NCBI GenBank assembly: GCA_003342815.1
Contig: PTEX01000004.1
Location: forward strand, 1,302,001 to 1,366,000
Length of the DNA: 64,000 nucleotides
From: Eudromia elegans
Taxonomy: Eukaryota > Chordata > Aves > Tinamiformes > Tinamidae
Direction of reading: 5' to 3'
A program made the translations under genes and the position numbers. Position 1 is the stretch's first letter; each line of letters begins with the position of its first letter. The notes under the pieces are model-generated. The model had not been told where the DNA came from. It did not search any database and saw only the letters and a program-made list of their open reading frames with translations. Of this stretch, positions 50,037-61,659 are shown one piece after another.

Positions 50037-50064
50037 GAAAAGAGAGAGAGAGAAGAGAGAAAAG
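50037..50064 (+). repeat. (GA)n purine tract
   Basis: GA-rich run on the plus strand (CT-rich on the minus strand), forming part of the pyrimidine tract upstream of the candidate microexon at 49978-49995. Confidence 0.8.
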
Positions 50065-51639
50065 CCGTTAGAGATGCACACAGCAACGCAGTATCCTTGC
50101 ATGGAAATCAATTTCATGCAAAACCAGAAGCAATTAGGTTTTTTTGAAGGCCACCCGTCTGCAGCCATGCAAGGGAGAAGGCTTTGCCTCCCTCTCCACT
50201 GTGCATGTAAAAGCAAGTCCACCATCGTATGGATCTGGAGGGAGTTTCTGGAATCAGGCAGATCCGAGCGGTCAGCTCCTGTAAGAATATTGGTTAAAGT
50301 ATCCTACTGTATGTCACACAAATGCAAAATAACGAAACAAAGACTCACCTGCCTACAGTAGGTTTCCATTGCACATAAATTCAAGCAAGTTTTCAGAGAG
50401 AAGAGGAACCTGCTGCCCTTTGAGGGGCCATGTGAATTTATGACCAGGTGCAAGACACTCAACAGAGTCCTGTAGCCTAGAAGAGAGACCATTCCTTTTC
50501 ATTCCTCCTGTCCATCATTCACAAAAAAACATCCTTCATTGCAGACAGCGCTGGAGGTGGGGGAGAAGCAGTATCAGAGATTTGCATGTTGTCTTTTCAC
50601 AAGATGCTGGGTTCAGACCCAGACTGCTTTTTGTAATCAATTACGTTACTCCCAGAATAATTGAATCTTTTACGAAGGAGAGGAGCAAGGCTCTGTAAGT
50701 GATGATATTGACCGCAGAAGAGGCAAATCTTTCAAGGTAGTATCTGTTTAGGGCAAAGTCCACCAACCCCAGAGAAAACACTTTAAAGAATGCCTCTCCT
50801 GCATCCTTGTTATCATCATAAGTTTAGTCTTGCTTTCAACAGCTGCATTTATCAAAACACCTCGAGGGAGGAACCCCCGCAATGTCATGGGATTAGATTA
50901 GATCACTATTTTGATCGGAGTGCAGGAAGGATTTTCCTCCGCAGGAAGAATGACCTTGCTGGAGGAAGCAGGGGCTTGAGCCCAGCGGCAGCACTCCCGG
51001 GAGCACTGGGGAGCCACTGCTGCAGGGGCGGCCTCTCAGCTGGGACTTTCAAGCAGGGCACTAACACTGTGGCTATTATGGTGCCCAGAGCACTTCTGCC
51101 ACAAGCCCAGGAGCACGAGGTGCTGGCTGCCTAGCTACAAGCCCAAGTCTAACAACATATTCACCCCCTCACCCATATCCTCCAGTATTCCCCGTTCCTG
51201 TCCGACCCAGGGGTGCGCTTGCCTTTCAGTGGCAAGCGAGTGACTCCTGTCCATGTTGCCTTTTTGTTTAATGGCCCTGGAATCATTTGAGGAAAAGTGC
51301 ACCTAGTCCATCACATACCTATCAAGGCGTTAATAATACAAATTAAACAGCACATGAAGAGGGGAGAAACTGCAGCACAGTAGCTTGGGTCATTTCCATA
51401 GCATCTGCCACACATGTATGTCAGATCTGGTGAGTGTTATTTGTTACCTTTCCTTTTTAACACATAATTGTATCCAGTATCTGACATTTTGGCATGGGAG
51501 CTTGGAAGGACACTTAGCACTGACAGTTCACCTGGAAGTAAGTATTTTTTTAGCTGTATTTCTTAGCAAACAAGTTTCAGGCAGCAAAGCACGTCCTGAG
51601 AACGCAAGGCAACAAGAGGCAATGGCAGAGGCAGAAGGG

Positions 51640-52010
51640 AGGAGCAGACTCTTTGCTGCGCGATGTGGACACGATGGCAGAGAAACTGCTCACGGGCGGA
51701 CTCGAGCTGAGCTGTTGTTTGGGAATTGGAGCAGCAGTCAAGGAAGACCCTCACGCGGTTCATAAGCATAGGAGGAAGGAGGGAGCAGGGCAAGACAGAG
51801 CCACGTTCTGCGCGCTCCCAACCAGCCGCACAGGTGCCAACACAGGAGCAGGGTCTGTCCCACACGAGGGCAGGCACGGCCACCAGCAAAGCCCCCGTGC
51901 AGCAGCGGGAAACCCACTGCAGCTGCGGTCAGCACTGGCTGTGCCAGGGTGCCAGAGCCGCCTCACCAGGCTGCCTTGCTCCGGAAAGAAGCTGTTGGGG
52001 CCTTTGGGAA
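51640..52010. other. GC-rich, CpG-enriched patch
   Basis: About 20 CpGs in 370 bp. Overlapping frames of 108-155 codons occur on both strands (for example 51653-52120 plus, 51760-52137 minus), as expected when stop codons are sparse. No domain, signal peptide or motif is recognised in any of them. Confidence 0.35.
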
Positions 52011-53689
52011 GGGAAAAGGAGCCGGAGATGGGAAGGGAAAAGAACAGAAGCAGCATAAGGGGAGCAAGGGGTGAACGTGTTAAGCGTGTGAGAGGTGAAA
52101 TGGGCAGCTGCCACTGGTAGACTGCTCGCAGTAACACCCATTTTACGAGACATTAACTAGTCACAGAGGTGTTCAGGAGGGGAACAACAAAGTAGCAAGA
52201 GCTACATAAGGACCTCCCAAGTGTAACTTCCCATTGGGAACTGAGAGTGGGCAGCCAGCGAGCAGATCTCCATGCACCCATGCTTCCTTTTGAGGTACTG
52301 AGCAGCAGGCATGCCTAAACATGACTTTTTCCCTGCATCTCTTTAGAAAGCCTGTCCCCAACACAAACTCCATACAGAGTAGTTGCCATTAAAAAAAGTC
52401 ATTGTTCACACTGCTATGACACTTTCGCAATATTTATCTATGTGGCAGTCAAAGTCACTAGAGTTTTTCCCATAGCAAATACAAAGGAGTTTCTTGTATC
52501 GCAGACACACCCCCATGTGGTATCTGCTAGCAAATGCTGATTTTCAAGTGGTGAAAGTACTTGTGTTTTTGTCTTAAAGCACGTACTAGAAAGCATTGCT
52601 TTTGTGTTTCAGAAAGCATGGCATGCAGCCATTGAGCCCTCACAAAAGACACTACAATAAATACCACTGTGGCACACCATTGAAATCCCCACGCAGGCCC
52701 TCGCAGGAAACCCTCCAACACCGCTGTGGTGGAGTTTCCAACTCCTCCTTGGTATGCAATTAAAAGTGTGGTTGCATATATTGATAGAAGGGCTGCTTAA
52801 TAGCAAACGTGCTTCTGTGACGCAGCACTGCACAGCTGGTGGCTCTGCACTTGGAAAAACCCTCCGGAAAGGCAGAGGGCAGAACTGAAAGATAGGCACA
52901 GGTAGATCAGCTATGGGGAGCTGACTTGACTGTCCTTTAGCCACTGTCACCTGAGACCAACTTGACTGTCCTTTAGCCACTGACACCTGAGACCAACTTG
53001 ACTGTCCTTTAGCCACTGACACCCGAGACCTTCTCTCAAAATCTGGTCGCATTTCCCCATTTGCTTTAAGGACAGTATGAAACGCCCCCAGCTCTCTTCC
53101 CATCTATCAGCATTCCCTCTCTCCCACCACCTGGGCTGAGGAGATGACGCTCCCCAGTGAAGTGGGGACGTGCAATGGCCATGGCCAAAAGAAAGCCCAG
53201 GGACTGTGGGATTCACCACCACGTCAATGGAGCTTGAGCTGCTTCCTCCGGCTCAGAGGACTTCTAGCACAGAAAGGTCCATCTCTTAGCAAGAGGCAAG
53301 GCCGGGTCTGCTTTATCCTGTACGGGAGGCTCTGTTTATTGCACCTCTGTAAAGGCCTGAGCCACAAGCTGGTGCCGCTGGCTTCTGCTCTTTGATGCCA
53401 GTAGCTGCTTTGGAAGAGGGACCGAGTCGTCGTTGCCTGAACCAGGTGCAGCCCCAGTCATCTGCGGGGTGGCAGGGGAAGGATGAAGATGAAGGGCAGA
53501 GAGAGGAACAAAGCAAATGTTACTGTCACTCACACTACTGCTGCCTGTAACGAACATCCAAGGTAGATTTTATCCCAATACTTTCAACCAGAAGTCTATC
53601 AAGAATGCAAAGAGTACTGAGAGTGAACCTATCTCAGCACTTGGATGACAGGGACAGATCTTCTGTGCACACCAGCTTTGTGCACCTTG
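52011..53689. other. Non-coding sequence, no gene seen
   Basis: Apart from the 36-bp tandem repeat listed separately, no repeat family or gene is recognised. The 164-codon minus-strand frame at 52609-53103 owes part of its length to that repeat. Confidence 0.5.
52924..53030. repeat. 36-bp tandem repeat, three copies
   Basis: Three head-to-tail copies of a 36-bp unit starting ACTTGACTGTCC at 52924, 52960 and 52996, differing by only one or two substitutions. Because 36 is a multiple of three, the minus strand translates to a 12-residue repeat (VSVAKGQSSWSQ). The near identity points to recent expansion, and the copy number may vary between individuals. A coding role is not supported by anything else around it. 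Confidence 0.95.
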
Positions 53690-53990
53690 ACCCGCAGAGA
53701 CCCACTTGTGGTCCCGTCTCCACGGCCTGCTCGATCTTGCTCCCCTTTGACGGGGAGGACACCTGCCTCCGGCAGCTACACTGAGAGCCACCGACTGACT
53801 TCGCACAACAGAGACAGCCGTCAGACAGGAGCATCCCAGGCCAAGTGCGAGCCGGTGACCCAGAAAAGAACGGCTCTGTCTTGTGTTACGGCCCCCCGAG
53901 CTCACGGGCTCCCAGCGCCAGGCTCTCCGGTTACTGACGGCACGTTCAGAGGACCGGGCAGCGCGCAGAATGCAAACTGCGGAACAAGAT
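53690..53990. other. CpG-dense patch
   Basis: About 22-23 CpGs in 300 bp. The longest frame of the window (245 codons, 53570-54307 minus) runs through it, alongside a 115-codon plus-strand frame. The 245-residue product has hydrophobic stretches in its first third and an Arg/Ser-rich middle but no recognised domain. Candidate orphan CpG island. Confidence 0.4.
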
Positions 53991-54417
53991 GAGCAAAGGG
54001 CAAGAGCTACAAAACAATGTTTTTCCTTCCCACTCATTGGAAACTCCTTCCCAAATAAAGGAGATCCTGCGTTCAGATAGAAAAACATCCAAATTCCGAA
54101 CTTCTTACACATGGAGACCTGAAAAAGCCATTCTAGAACAGCTTTGGCTCTCACCACGGTGCACGTATAATAGGCACACATAGGTACAGTTTCATTGACA
54201 GTAGCACATAGAAATAAAAAAGAAATGGCATCTACACTGTATAAACAGCTGCTCGCAATGTTTACTTGGGTAAAGACAGACTCTGAAACAAAGTCAATTC
54301 CAAGCATTTGGAAACCATCCTTGAAGAGCCTCTGCCCACAGGGGAGAAACGCACTTCAAATATCATTACATTTACGGTTAACTAGGTAAAAATCTGGACT
54401 GCATTAAATGTGTAAAA

Positions 54418-54672
54418 ATGTTGCTAGTTACTTGGACAGTATGGGGATTTTATCCCTTCTGCTCCCCTAGCATCTTTTCTTTTTCCTCAGTGGTAGGATC
54501 CATCCCTAGTATCTTTCCGCTGATTCCCATGAAGTCACCACAGAGCAGAATTCGACTGATTCCATCTACTTGGCTGAATGTTCATGACATTGAAACAAAT
54601 CCAGGACCATGCCAGCCTGTGATGCCTGTCAGCGAGGCGCGTGCTGGGCTCGCGAGGAACTCGCAGCGCTAG
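54418..54672 (+). other. Short ORF carrying a 2A-type ribosome-skipping motif
   Basis: An 84-codon plus-strand frame (ATG at 54418, stop ending 54672) is hydrophobic in its first half (residues about 1-38) and contains VHDIETNPGP at residues 55-64, with the D-I-E-x-N-P-G-P core encoded at 54586-54609. This matches the consensus D-(V/I)-E-x-N-P-G-P at every fixed position. In 2A sequences the ribosome skips the bond between the final G and P. Such sequences occur in cardiovirus-type polyproteins and at the N-terminus of some L2/CR1-like non-LTR retrotransposons. The frame stops 20 residues after the motif and no retrotransposon or viral domain follows, so this may be a dead LINE fragment or coincidence. 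It is not claimed as an expressed gene. Confidence 0.3.
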
Positions 54673-56260
54673 CAGGTGTCGCCTCATTGTCTCACTCCAG
54701 AAGAACAGGACCCTACAATTTGTGTTAATGGAGTGTTGAACACTTCTGGTTTTATTCAGTAGAGACAAGTGGTGACATACACACACAAATTCATTACAAT
54801 CAATTACATTTCTCTGTGTCCTTTGTCCCACAGGAACTCTTAGGCTTCAGTCTCTCAGGAATAGTACTCACTTCATATGTTCCATAGAATTGCATACATT
54901 TGTGGTAGAGCTAATGCTGGGATCCCAAAGCACTTATTAACTGTGAATATAGGACTCATTCATCCAGTACTGAAATGCAGCCAGCAAGTGAAAGAGACAG
55001 ATGTTTAGCAGCTTATAGCAATGCCATACAACCGCTCAGCATGTCAGAGTTAGAACAAGAACTACTTAAAGAGGCAGAATGAAGCCCTACTCTAATTCAG
55101 CTGATTTTGCTAAAAGTGGCATGCGATTTTAAAGTACTTCTGGTTTTAATGAGGTTAAGGGATTTGATTTCAAATCTTATCTGAATGATTAACATTGATT
55201 TGATGCATCCAGTGCTCTTCATATTCCATGTGCTTCCATCACTACAAATGTCGTGGGCAGCCTGTGCTCTCCTGGGGGAAAATGCGAGATTGACTGACAT
55301 GTGCCTGACTATGTCACCCTCTAAGGCATATGAAGTGTCAGCAAATCCTACATCCACTAAAGAAAACAGATTGGTACCTCAAGGGGCTAGGCCTTCTCCT
55401 CTCAGGCAAGCAGGATACTCAGGCGGAGCGTGTGTTAGAGCTAGTGGGGGAGACATTTGCAGGCAACTCGGGGCTTGCTACAACTGCCTGTCCATTTAGG
55501 ACAGAGCTTTCATAACAGCGTAGCGTGGAGGGACTGAGTATGCCCACTGCTTTCAAAACCAATGTGCAGAATTACTTAGCTCCAGCAAGAGGGAAAAACA
55601 AAAACATCTTAGAGAAATGAATTTATAATAATCTCTCTAATTAACTCTGTATCATTACTATCCTTAGATAAAGCTGCTCACTGATTTCGCAGCTTTCAGT
55701 GAAAGCACCATCATCTCCCACACATCCCAACACACAGGCTTATGTACATTCCTCAGGGCCCTCGCTGCACTGCTAGGGAAAGAGCCAATTTTCTTGTAGC
55801 CTGCTATTAGCCAAAAATGCAACTGAAATTTAATTACTCAGCGTCCTCTGAACAATCTGTTGATCCTCACTTAAACTGTCTAGATGCATTGCCTGAGCAC
55901 TCCAGGATGAAGCTAATTTCTGCTTCTTCCTGCAGCCTGGCTGCCGGAGAAGAGGCCGATCTGCTCCCTGCTGTTTTGCTCAGTCCCCATGCAGGGAGTT
56001 GTGCCCACTGTCTGGGCACAAGATGACACATGAACTGTGCGTCCTCTGAATGGCAGCAACAAGCAGAAGAAAACAAACTGCAGTAGTTTGTGTTCAGGGC
56101 ACATGGAAGAGGCTTACAATGGGGAAAGAGAAGTTCAGGTTTAAGATGACAAACTTAGCAGAAAGAGGTTAGTGAGGCCATGGAGTAACTCAGCTGCCAA
56201 GAGCTCATAATGAGCATCAAAAAGGGCTATACAAAAATCTCTCATTAATTTTTCAGATAC
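54673..56260. other. Non-coding sequence, no gene seen
   Basis: AT-moderate sequence downstream of the 2A-like ORF. No further retrotransposon or viral domain was recognised in any frame. Frames of up to 104 codons (55185-55499 plus) are unidentifiable. Confidence 0.5.
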
Positions 56261-56264
56261 ACCT

Positions 56265-56340
56265 GATCTTGCCTTGGAAAGACTAGTTGGCCCTCGAGAC
56301 CTCTTCCAATTCCATTTTCTAAGATTTTATTATTCTAACT
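56265..56340 (+). mobile_element. CR1 LINE 3' end, degraded
   Basis: GGAAAGACTAGTTGGCCCTC followed by GAGACCTCTTCCAATTCC near 56276-56313 parallels the CR1 3' end, where a GGACTAGATGACCT-type word precedes a GGTCCCTTCCAACC-type word, and the segment closes with an ATTCTATG-like degenerate repeat (ATTTTCTAAG, ATTTTATTATTC). CR1 copies are characteristically 5'-truncated and end in such octamers. The sequence 5' of this is unrecognisable. This is the clearest lineage marker for a bird or reptile in the window. Confidence 0.6.
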
Positions 56341-59244
56341 CAAAAAGTGCTCTCCCCAGGCAATCCCATCAGTGGCAGCTGCTAGGCACCAGGACAATCC
56401 TGGTGGGTGTCTGACAGGAGACAAGGGCAGATGCTCAGAAAGTCAAATGAAAAGATAAAATACAGGGTAACCTTATTCCCAGCTTCCAGCCTCCAAAGAC
56501 TGGTGGAGGCTGCATTGTGATTAAAATGATTAAAGGGTTTCATAGTCCTTGACGGACTTTTTCTACGATTTTTGTCTAGTCTCTTCCAGAGCTAGAATTT
56601 CTACAGTGCAAAACAGCACTTTTAATTGTTAATTTGAAACCAGCAGCTGATTATATCACACTGGGCATTCCCTACCTACAGTTTTATGAAAGATAATGAA
56701 GAGTCACTTCCTATTCATGTTCTCTGCAGCACTCTTGATTACAGCAACTTGCCGATCTGCTGCCTTCGTCACATCTTTCTTAAACTGAAAAGTGCTGGTC
56801 TACCAAGACCTTCCAAACAGAAACCACTCAGTGACTCCAGTGAGAAGGTATATAAGTGACCTAGAGTAGGACCAGCATTTAGTTTTAGCCTTGGGTCAGT
56901 TATACTGGGCAATCTGTGCATCCACTATGTTTTAATACAGGTCTAAATCTGTTAAAGCCTGTCTCTCCCTGTGGGACATACATTCCTACTCAGGCTGGAC
57001 AATGATGAAGAAACCAACATGGACAATGGTACTTTTCTTGTCAAAAACACAGGCTGGCAAGTCAGTAAATAAAAAATACAAACAAGTCAGCCTAATACTA
57101 TGCTACCTCTCTGGATGTCTTCATTCCTCATTAAGCCCTGGTGTGGATCCAGAGCCCCTTCCCTTTCCATTTACCAGTGCCATGCACATGATCCTCTGAA
57201 GAGGATCATTCACTCTAGGATCCACTTGCAGCACGCAAGGAAAGAAGAGTTACGGCTCTTACAAAGGAGGAATCTTTTCAGCTTAGCTCAGATACTAGAA
57301 GAGAAACAAATCAGGTCACAGATAAACACCAACACTGGGATGCAAACACACCATACACAGTTCTTCCACATTCATCTGGCATTCAGTATTCCATGTAAAC
57401 AGAAAAAGTCACCCAAGGGTTCATTACATTACAAACCAGAAAGACCATAACTTCTTCCACACAAGTGGCCATGCTCAGGAGAGGAGAAGAAAAAAAAAAA
57501 GCTGCAAGATTTTCCTGCTTTTGCTACAATGCTTGGAACTACTTTATATAAATGTTCCAGATATTGGCAAAGTTACTTAGAAAGCAGTTAAATTTTCATG
57601 GGTCTTCTTCAGTGGTAACAAGATGATTTGTATTTCCCTCCCAACAATTCCAGCTTGGCTGCAACTACAGTCTATGACCTTCTAAAATTATGCACTGCTA
57701 CTACCTGCTTTATCACACGTCTGTAACATTACCCAGAGATCTCTGTACCTGCTGCTGTGCAACCGTTTATGCCTGGAAACTCCCACCCCCTCATTCAGGT
57801 TTTGCTTTAAGGTGAGAGCCTTTCCCTTCACAAAGCCTTTCAAAAATTAATTACAGATAGAGTTACGTTCTTACAGACAGCTGCTTCTTTGTGTTCTAAC
57901 TAAAGTTGAAACTAGTTTCCCATAATAAGCCCAATTTTTCTCTCCAATTTAGACTTTAACAAGGACTGGATCAACTAATGTGACACTTCAGTGGCTGCAG
58001 CGTATCACAAGAGAGATGTTCCTCCAAGCTGGAAGTGACTCACACCCAACATACCTTAGGAATACAGGAGCCAGACTTGTTCCCACAGACTCCCTTTTCC
58101 AAGTGATGCAGGAAGCAGGAAGAGATGGCAACGGGATGGACCTCCCTAAAGTGCCTCCTTCCCCACAAGGAAGAATCCCCTAGATTCAGTGGCACAGCTG
58201 CTGTTTCTCAGATCCAGCAAGAAGGACAATGCTTGAGGGCTAGCAGGATAGACAAATGACAGGGAGCATGCAGGTGATGACACACAACACTGGACCTCTC
58301 TGTGCTGACCACAAAAAAATTACCTGTTTTTGAACAGCCTCACAGCTACTCAAGTGAGCCAGACATCTGATCAGGAAGCTAAAACTAGTTTTTTACTGCA
58401 TGTGCTCTGCTGTTTGCTCAAAACACTGAAATCAGGTCCACAGTGTTTGACCTTTAGCTTCATTATCTACAAGACACACACAAACTGGGAACTACAGCAT
58501 TGCCCACCATACACTGCAGAAAAAGGGTACCTTCTCTCCCACTGAGCAAGAACCCGCGTGCATGCTAAATATTCTCACCTCTGTTTTGTTCTCAGGCATC
58601 ACTATGACAGCTACCAAAACATTTACCACCTCAACATCCACCACGAATTGCGCCTACTCCATTCTTCTCTTATCACACAAAAGAGGGTGGACGTGAAACA
58701 ACTCTGGACATATTCTGTAGAGCACTGTGGATATTCAATAAATAGTAACACAAAGAAAAGGAAAAGGAGTTAACATAGAGAGATTTGGGGGAAAAAAGTG
58801 ATAAGTAAGCACAGGAATGGCTCGTTAAGCCTATGAAGTGGCCCAGGCTATAATCTATTTGCTGTACTCAGTCACTGAATTAATAAAACAAATCCCTCGG
58901 TAAGTCTGACAGCGTTATTAGAGGATGCTAATATTCCCCCCCAGAGTAATCTGAAGAAGCAGAGCTGGAAGCATGCACGGCCATGACTAGCCTAGCAGGC
59001 CGATGGTAGATGGATGAGGAAGGGGGAACCTTTTCCAAACCCACCAAACAACATTCCCAGTGAATGCTGCTCGTGCACCGGGAGCCCTCTGCCCCCTGAG
59101 CACCTACCTGCTCATGCAGAAGGTGCTGGCCATGGCGAGGAGCAGATCCCACCCCACCACAGCTCGGCTGCTAAAACCCATGCACTGAAGAGCTGGCGGC
59201 TGTGCAGCCCCTGAGGGCCAGGAACAAGCCCTCATCCTCCAACA
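56341..59244. other. Non-coding sequence, no gene seen
   Basis: AT-moderate, unique-looking. A short A-run lies near 57490-57501. Plus-strand frames of up to 116 codons (57100-57450) match nothing recognised. Confidence 0.5.
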
Positions 59245-59279
59245 CCTGGCACGTGCCAGCACTATATGTCAACACGCCT

Positions 59280-59375
59280 CCTTTACAGGAGGACTGCAAC
59301 ATCCAAAGGCAGGAGTGATGTAGTACATTCACCCGTGGACACACAGATGTTCCGAGATAGAGAGAGGTGGTGTCC
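59280..59375 (+). repeat. Possible MIR-like SINE fragment
   Basis: CCTTTACAGGAGGACTG, then ATCCAAAGGCAGGAG, then CACCCGTGGACACACAG occur in the order and approximate spacing of the MIR core (TTTTACAGATGAGGAAACTG, CACAGAGAGG, TTGCCCAAGGTCACACAG). Each block has mismatches and the spacing is about 8 bp longer than expected. A divergent MIR is plausible but not certain. Confidence 0.3.
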
Positions 59376-61600
59376 TCTAAATCAAAAGGGAACTTTAGCA
59401 GACTCCATTCACTAGGCCAGATTTGACATACTCAGTATTAGGGGCGTCACTTTGATGGAAAGTCTAACCAGCATAATCACTAGACCCTGACACCAACTCA
59501 TACGAACAATGCTATACTCCTCCTTATGATCCCTGAGAATTGCACAATTTACATTTATCAATTCTCACTGAAAAACGTGTGCACGGTAGGAGAAATAAAG
59601 TTCCCACCTTCTTCGTCAGTATCAATCATAGCTAATAAAGACTGAATTTTAGGCTTGTTACTTACAAGATTCACACTGGATTTATTTGTAACTCAGTTCT
59701 AAGGGAAGGACCCATCAGAAAAGGTTAGTAGTGCCTACCAGGCACTATCATTTGTACATCAGTGGATCCCTCTGGCCAAGAACCTGCTCACAATCTCCTA
59801 TTGCAACCACTCTTCTCCCTGAACTGCCTATGGATTTGAAAGTCAAGACCATGATTTTGAAATGTACTTGGTCTCCTTAATGTGCTTAGCGCGGCTCTGG
59901 GGTTCATATAAGTAAGTATCAACTAAATATTGATGCATTCTCTCCACTTCTAATTAGGATGGAGTTCCAGTTTGCCTGTGAAGTGAGAACTCTATTTATT
60001 ACACATAAAAATATATAGTGCATGCTTCTCCAGCTTACAATAATCACCCTAAATACAGCATGAGTAATCAAAAGAAATGCATCTTTTTTTCCTCTCCCTC
60101 CTACATCTACATATCATTTTTAGTGTATATGTTGGTGGGTTTTATTTTCCATGTTACTGCTGTATTTGCTGCCACAAAATATATATTTAAATTAAATAGA
60201 AGTCATCAAGAGGTTCTGTTGAAAGCATTTGCTTTGTTTATTGCTGAAAGTCACTGCTTCGAAAAGAGTAACTGCTGACTTAAGTAAATGTGAAACATAA
60301 CGATGGGAAACAGCTGCCTTCTCCATCTTTCAAAACACTGGATTTTCTTATATGAACGTCTAAATGCAGACCTCAGCCTGCAGCGGGATCCATGCAGATG
60401 CAGATTCAACTGCATAATGACAGGCTGGGGTCAGGTCCCCACACACCCATCGGAGTTAGCAAGAGCTGAACGCTGAACAGAGTGCCACTAGGTGCCGGCG
60501 TGCAGAAGAAATTTCTGGGTTTGAATGCATAGTCCAACATAATTTTGGTTATTGTATTAACATAAGTGCATAAGCTCATACCTAGAGCAACAGGAAGAAA
60601 ACCTGAAATGAGGTGGGGGAAAAAAGCTGTATTTTTAATTTGTATTTAAAAAAAAAATCCTTTTGAAGTCTCTGAAAAGAATTATGCACAGTAAGTCGTT
60701 CCCGTACTCATTTTCTCTGGTCTGTTATATACAAAAGACACAGCTCAGCCACATAAGCCTTTTGGCCTCCAAGCCATCAAGTCAAATCCACTGTAAGCTG
60801 ACAAAGTCAGCATCATTCCCAATTGCCATTGCCTAAGTGCAAGGAGTTGGGTGGATTCCTGACTTCATAACGTGGCTCATTTCTGAATCCAGAAGAGCTG
60901 CCACCATAATAATTGGTTTATAATAGCACACAAATATGTTCAACACTGTACAAACCAATCACAAAAGACAAAGTCCCCACACCAAGGAGACTCACTGTCA
61001 AACACTGCCAAATGCTGACACTAACTGATACCTTCCTGAGGTCTTAAGCAGAGCAGAAAACAAACCAAACCAACTACACATTTTTTTTTTTTCTGTTCTC
61101 CCTAAAGAAGCTGTTTGCAGCAGGGCTGTGTTCTACTGTCAGGACAGAAGATGAAAACTCTTGCCAGCTGCTTACTGTGTGAGCAAAGGCTGCCACCTCT
61201 CCTGCAGAAACCTCGATTCCTCAGCAGTGGAGGAATCTAAGCATTTGTGCTCCACAAGCACTGAGAAGGAAAGCATTGGGACAGACAGTGTTATGCCACA
61301 ATGTCTGTACCTCCACGTTTAAGGTGAGGTCACGGAGAAGCACGGCCCCCATTTCCCACAGGTCAGACATCACACTGCTGCACCAGCCGGGGAAAGCTCT
61401 TCAGCCAATAGTGACTGCATCTTAAAGGGCCTCATTGTCTGCAAGGTGAGTAATCAGTCCCATGATAAACAGCTAATAAAAAATGTCTCCACCAGTGAGA
61501 CACAGATCTGAAACAAAACAACATTCTTGAGGGAGCAAAGACACAATTCATCTTCAGACCTCAGTGATGGCCATGAGCACTAGTGATGAGGGATTTAGAA
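59376..61600. other. Non-coding sequence, no gene seen
   Basis: AT-rich with a T-run near 61080-61092 and an A-run near 60649-60657. An AAG-GTGAGT donor-like word lies at 61443-61451 plus. No gene is recognised. Confidence 0.5.
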
Positions 61601-61659
61601 GAGAGACTTTATCTTCTAATTATTAGAGGGGAAATGTCTGTTTTCTCTTCTTCAGGAAT

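Larger units (their letters stand above)
45063..51639. other. Non-coding sequence, no gene seen
   Basis: Includes a 185-codon minus-strand frame at 45331-45888 and GC-rich stretches around 47840-48650 with overlapping frames on both strands; none has recognisable domains. A-rich and GA-rich simple repeats and one candidate microexon near 50 kb are listed separately. Confidence 0.5.

Noticed and set aside
51653..52137. Set of 108-155 codon ORFs on both strands
   Set aside because: All overlap one another in a GC-rich patch and none resembles a protein family.
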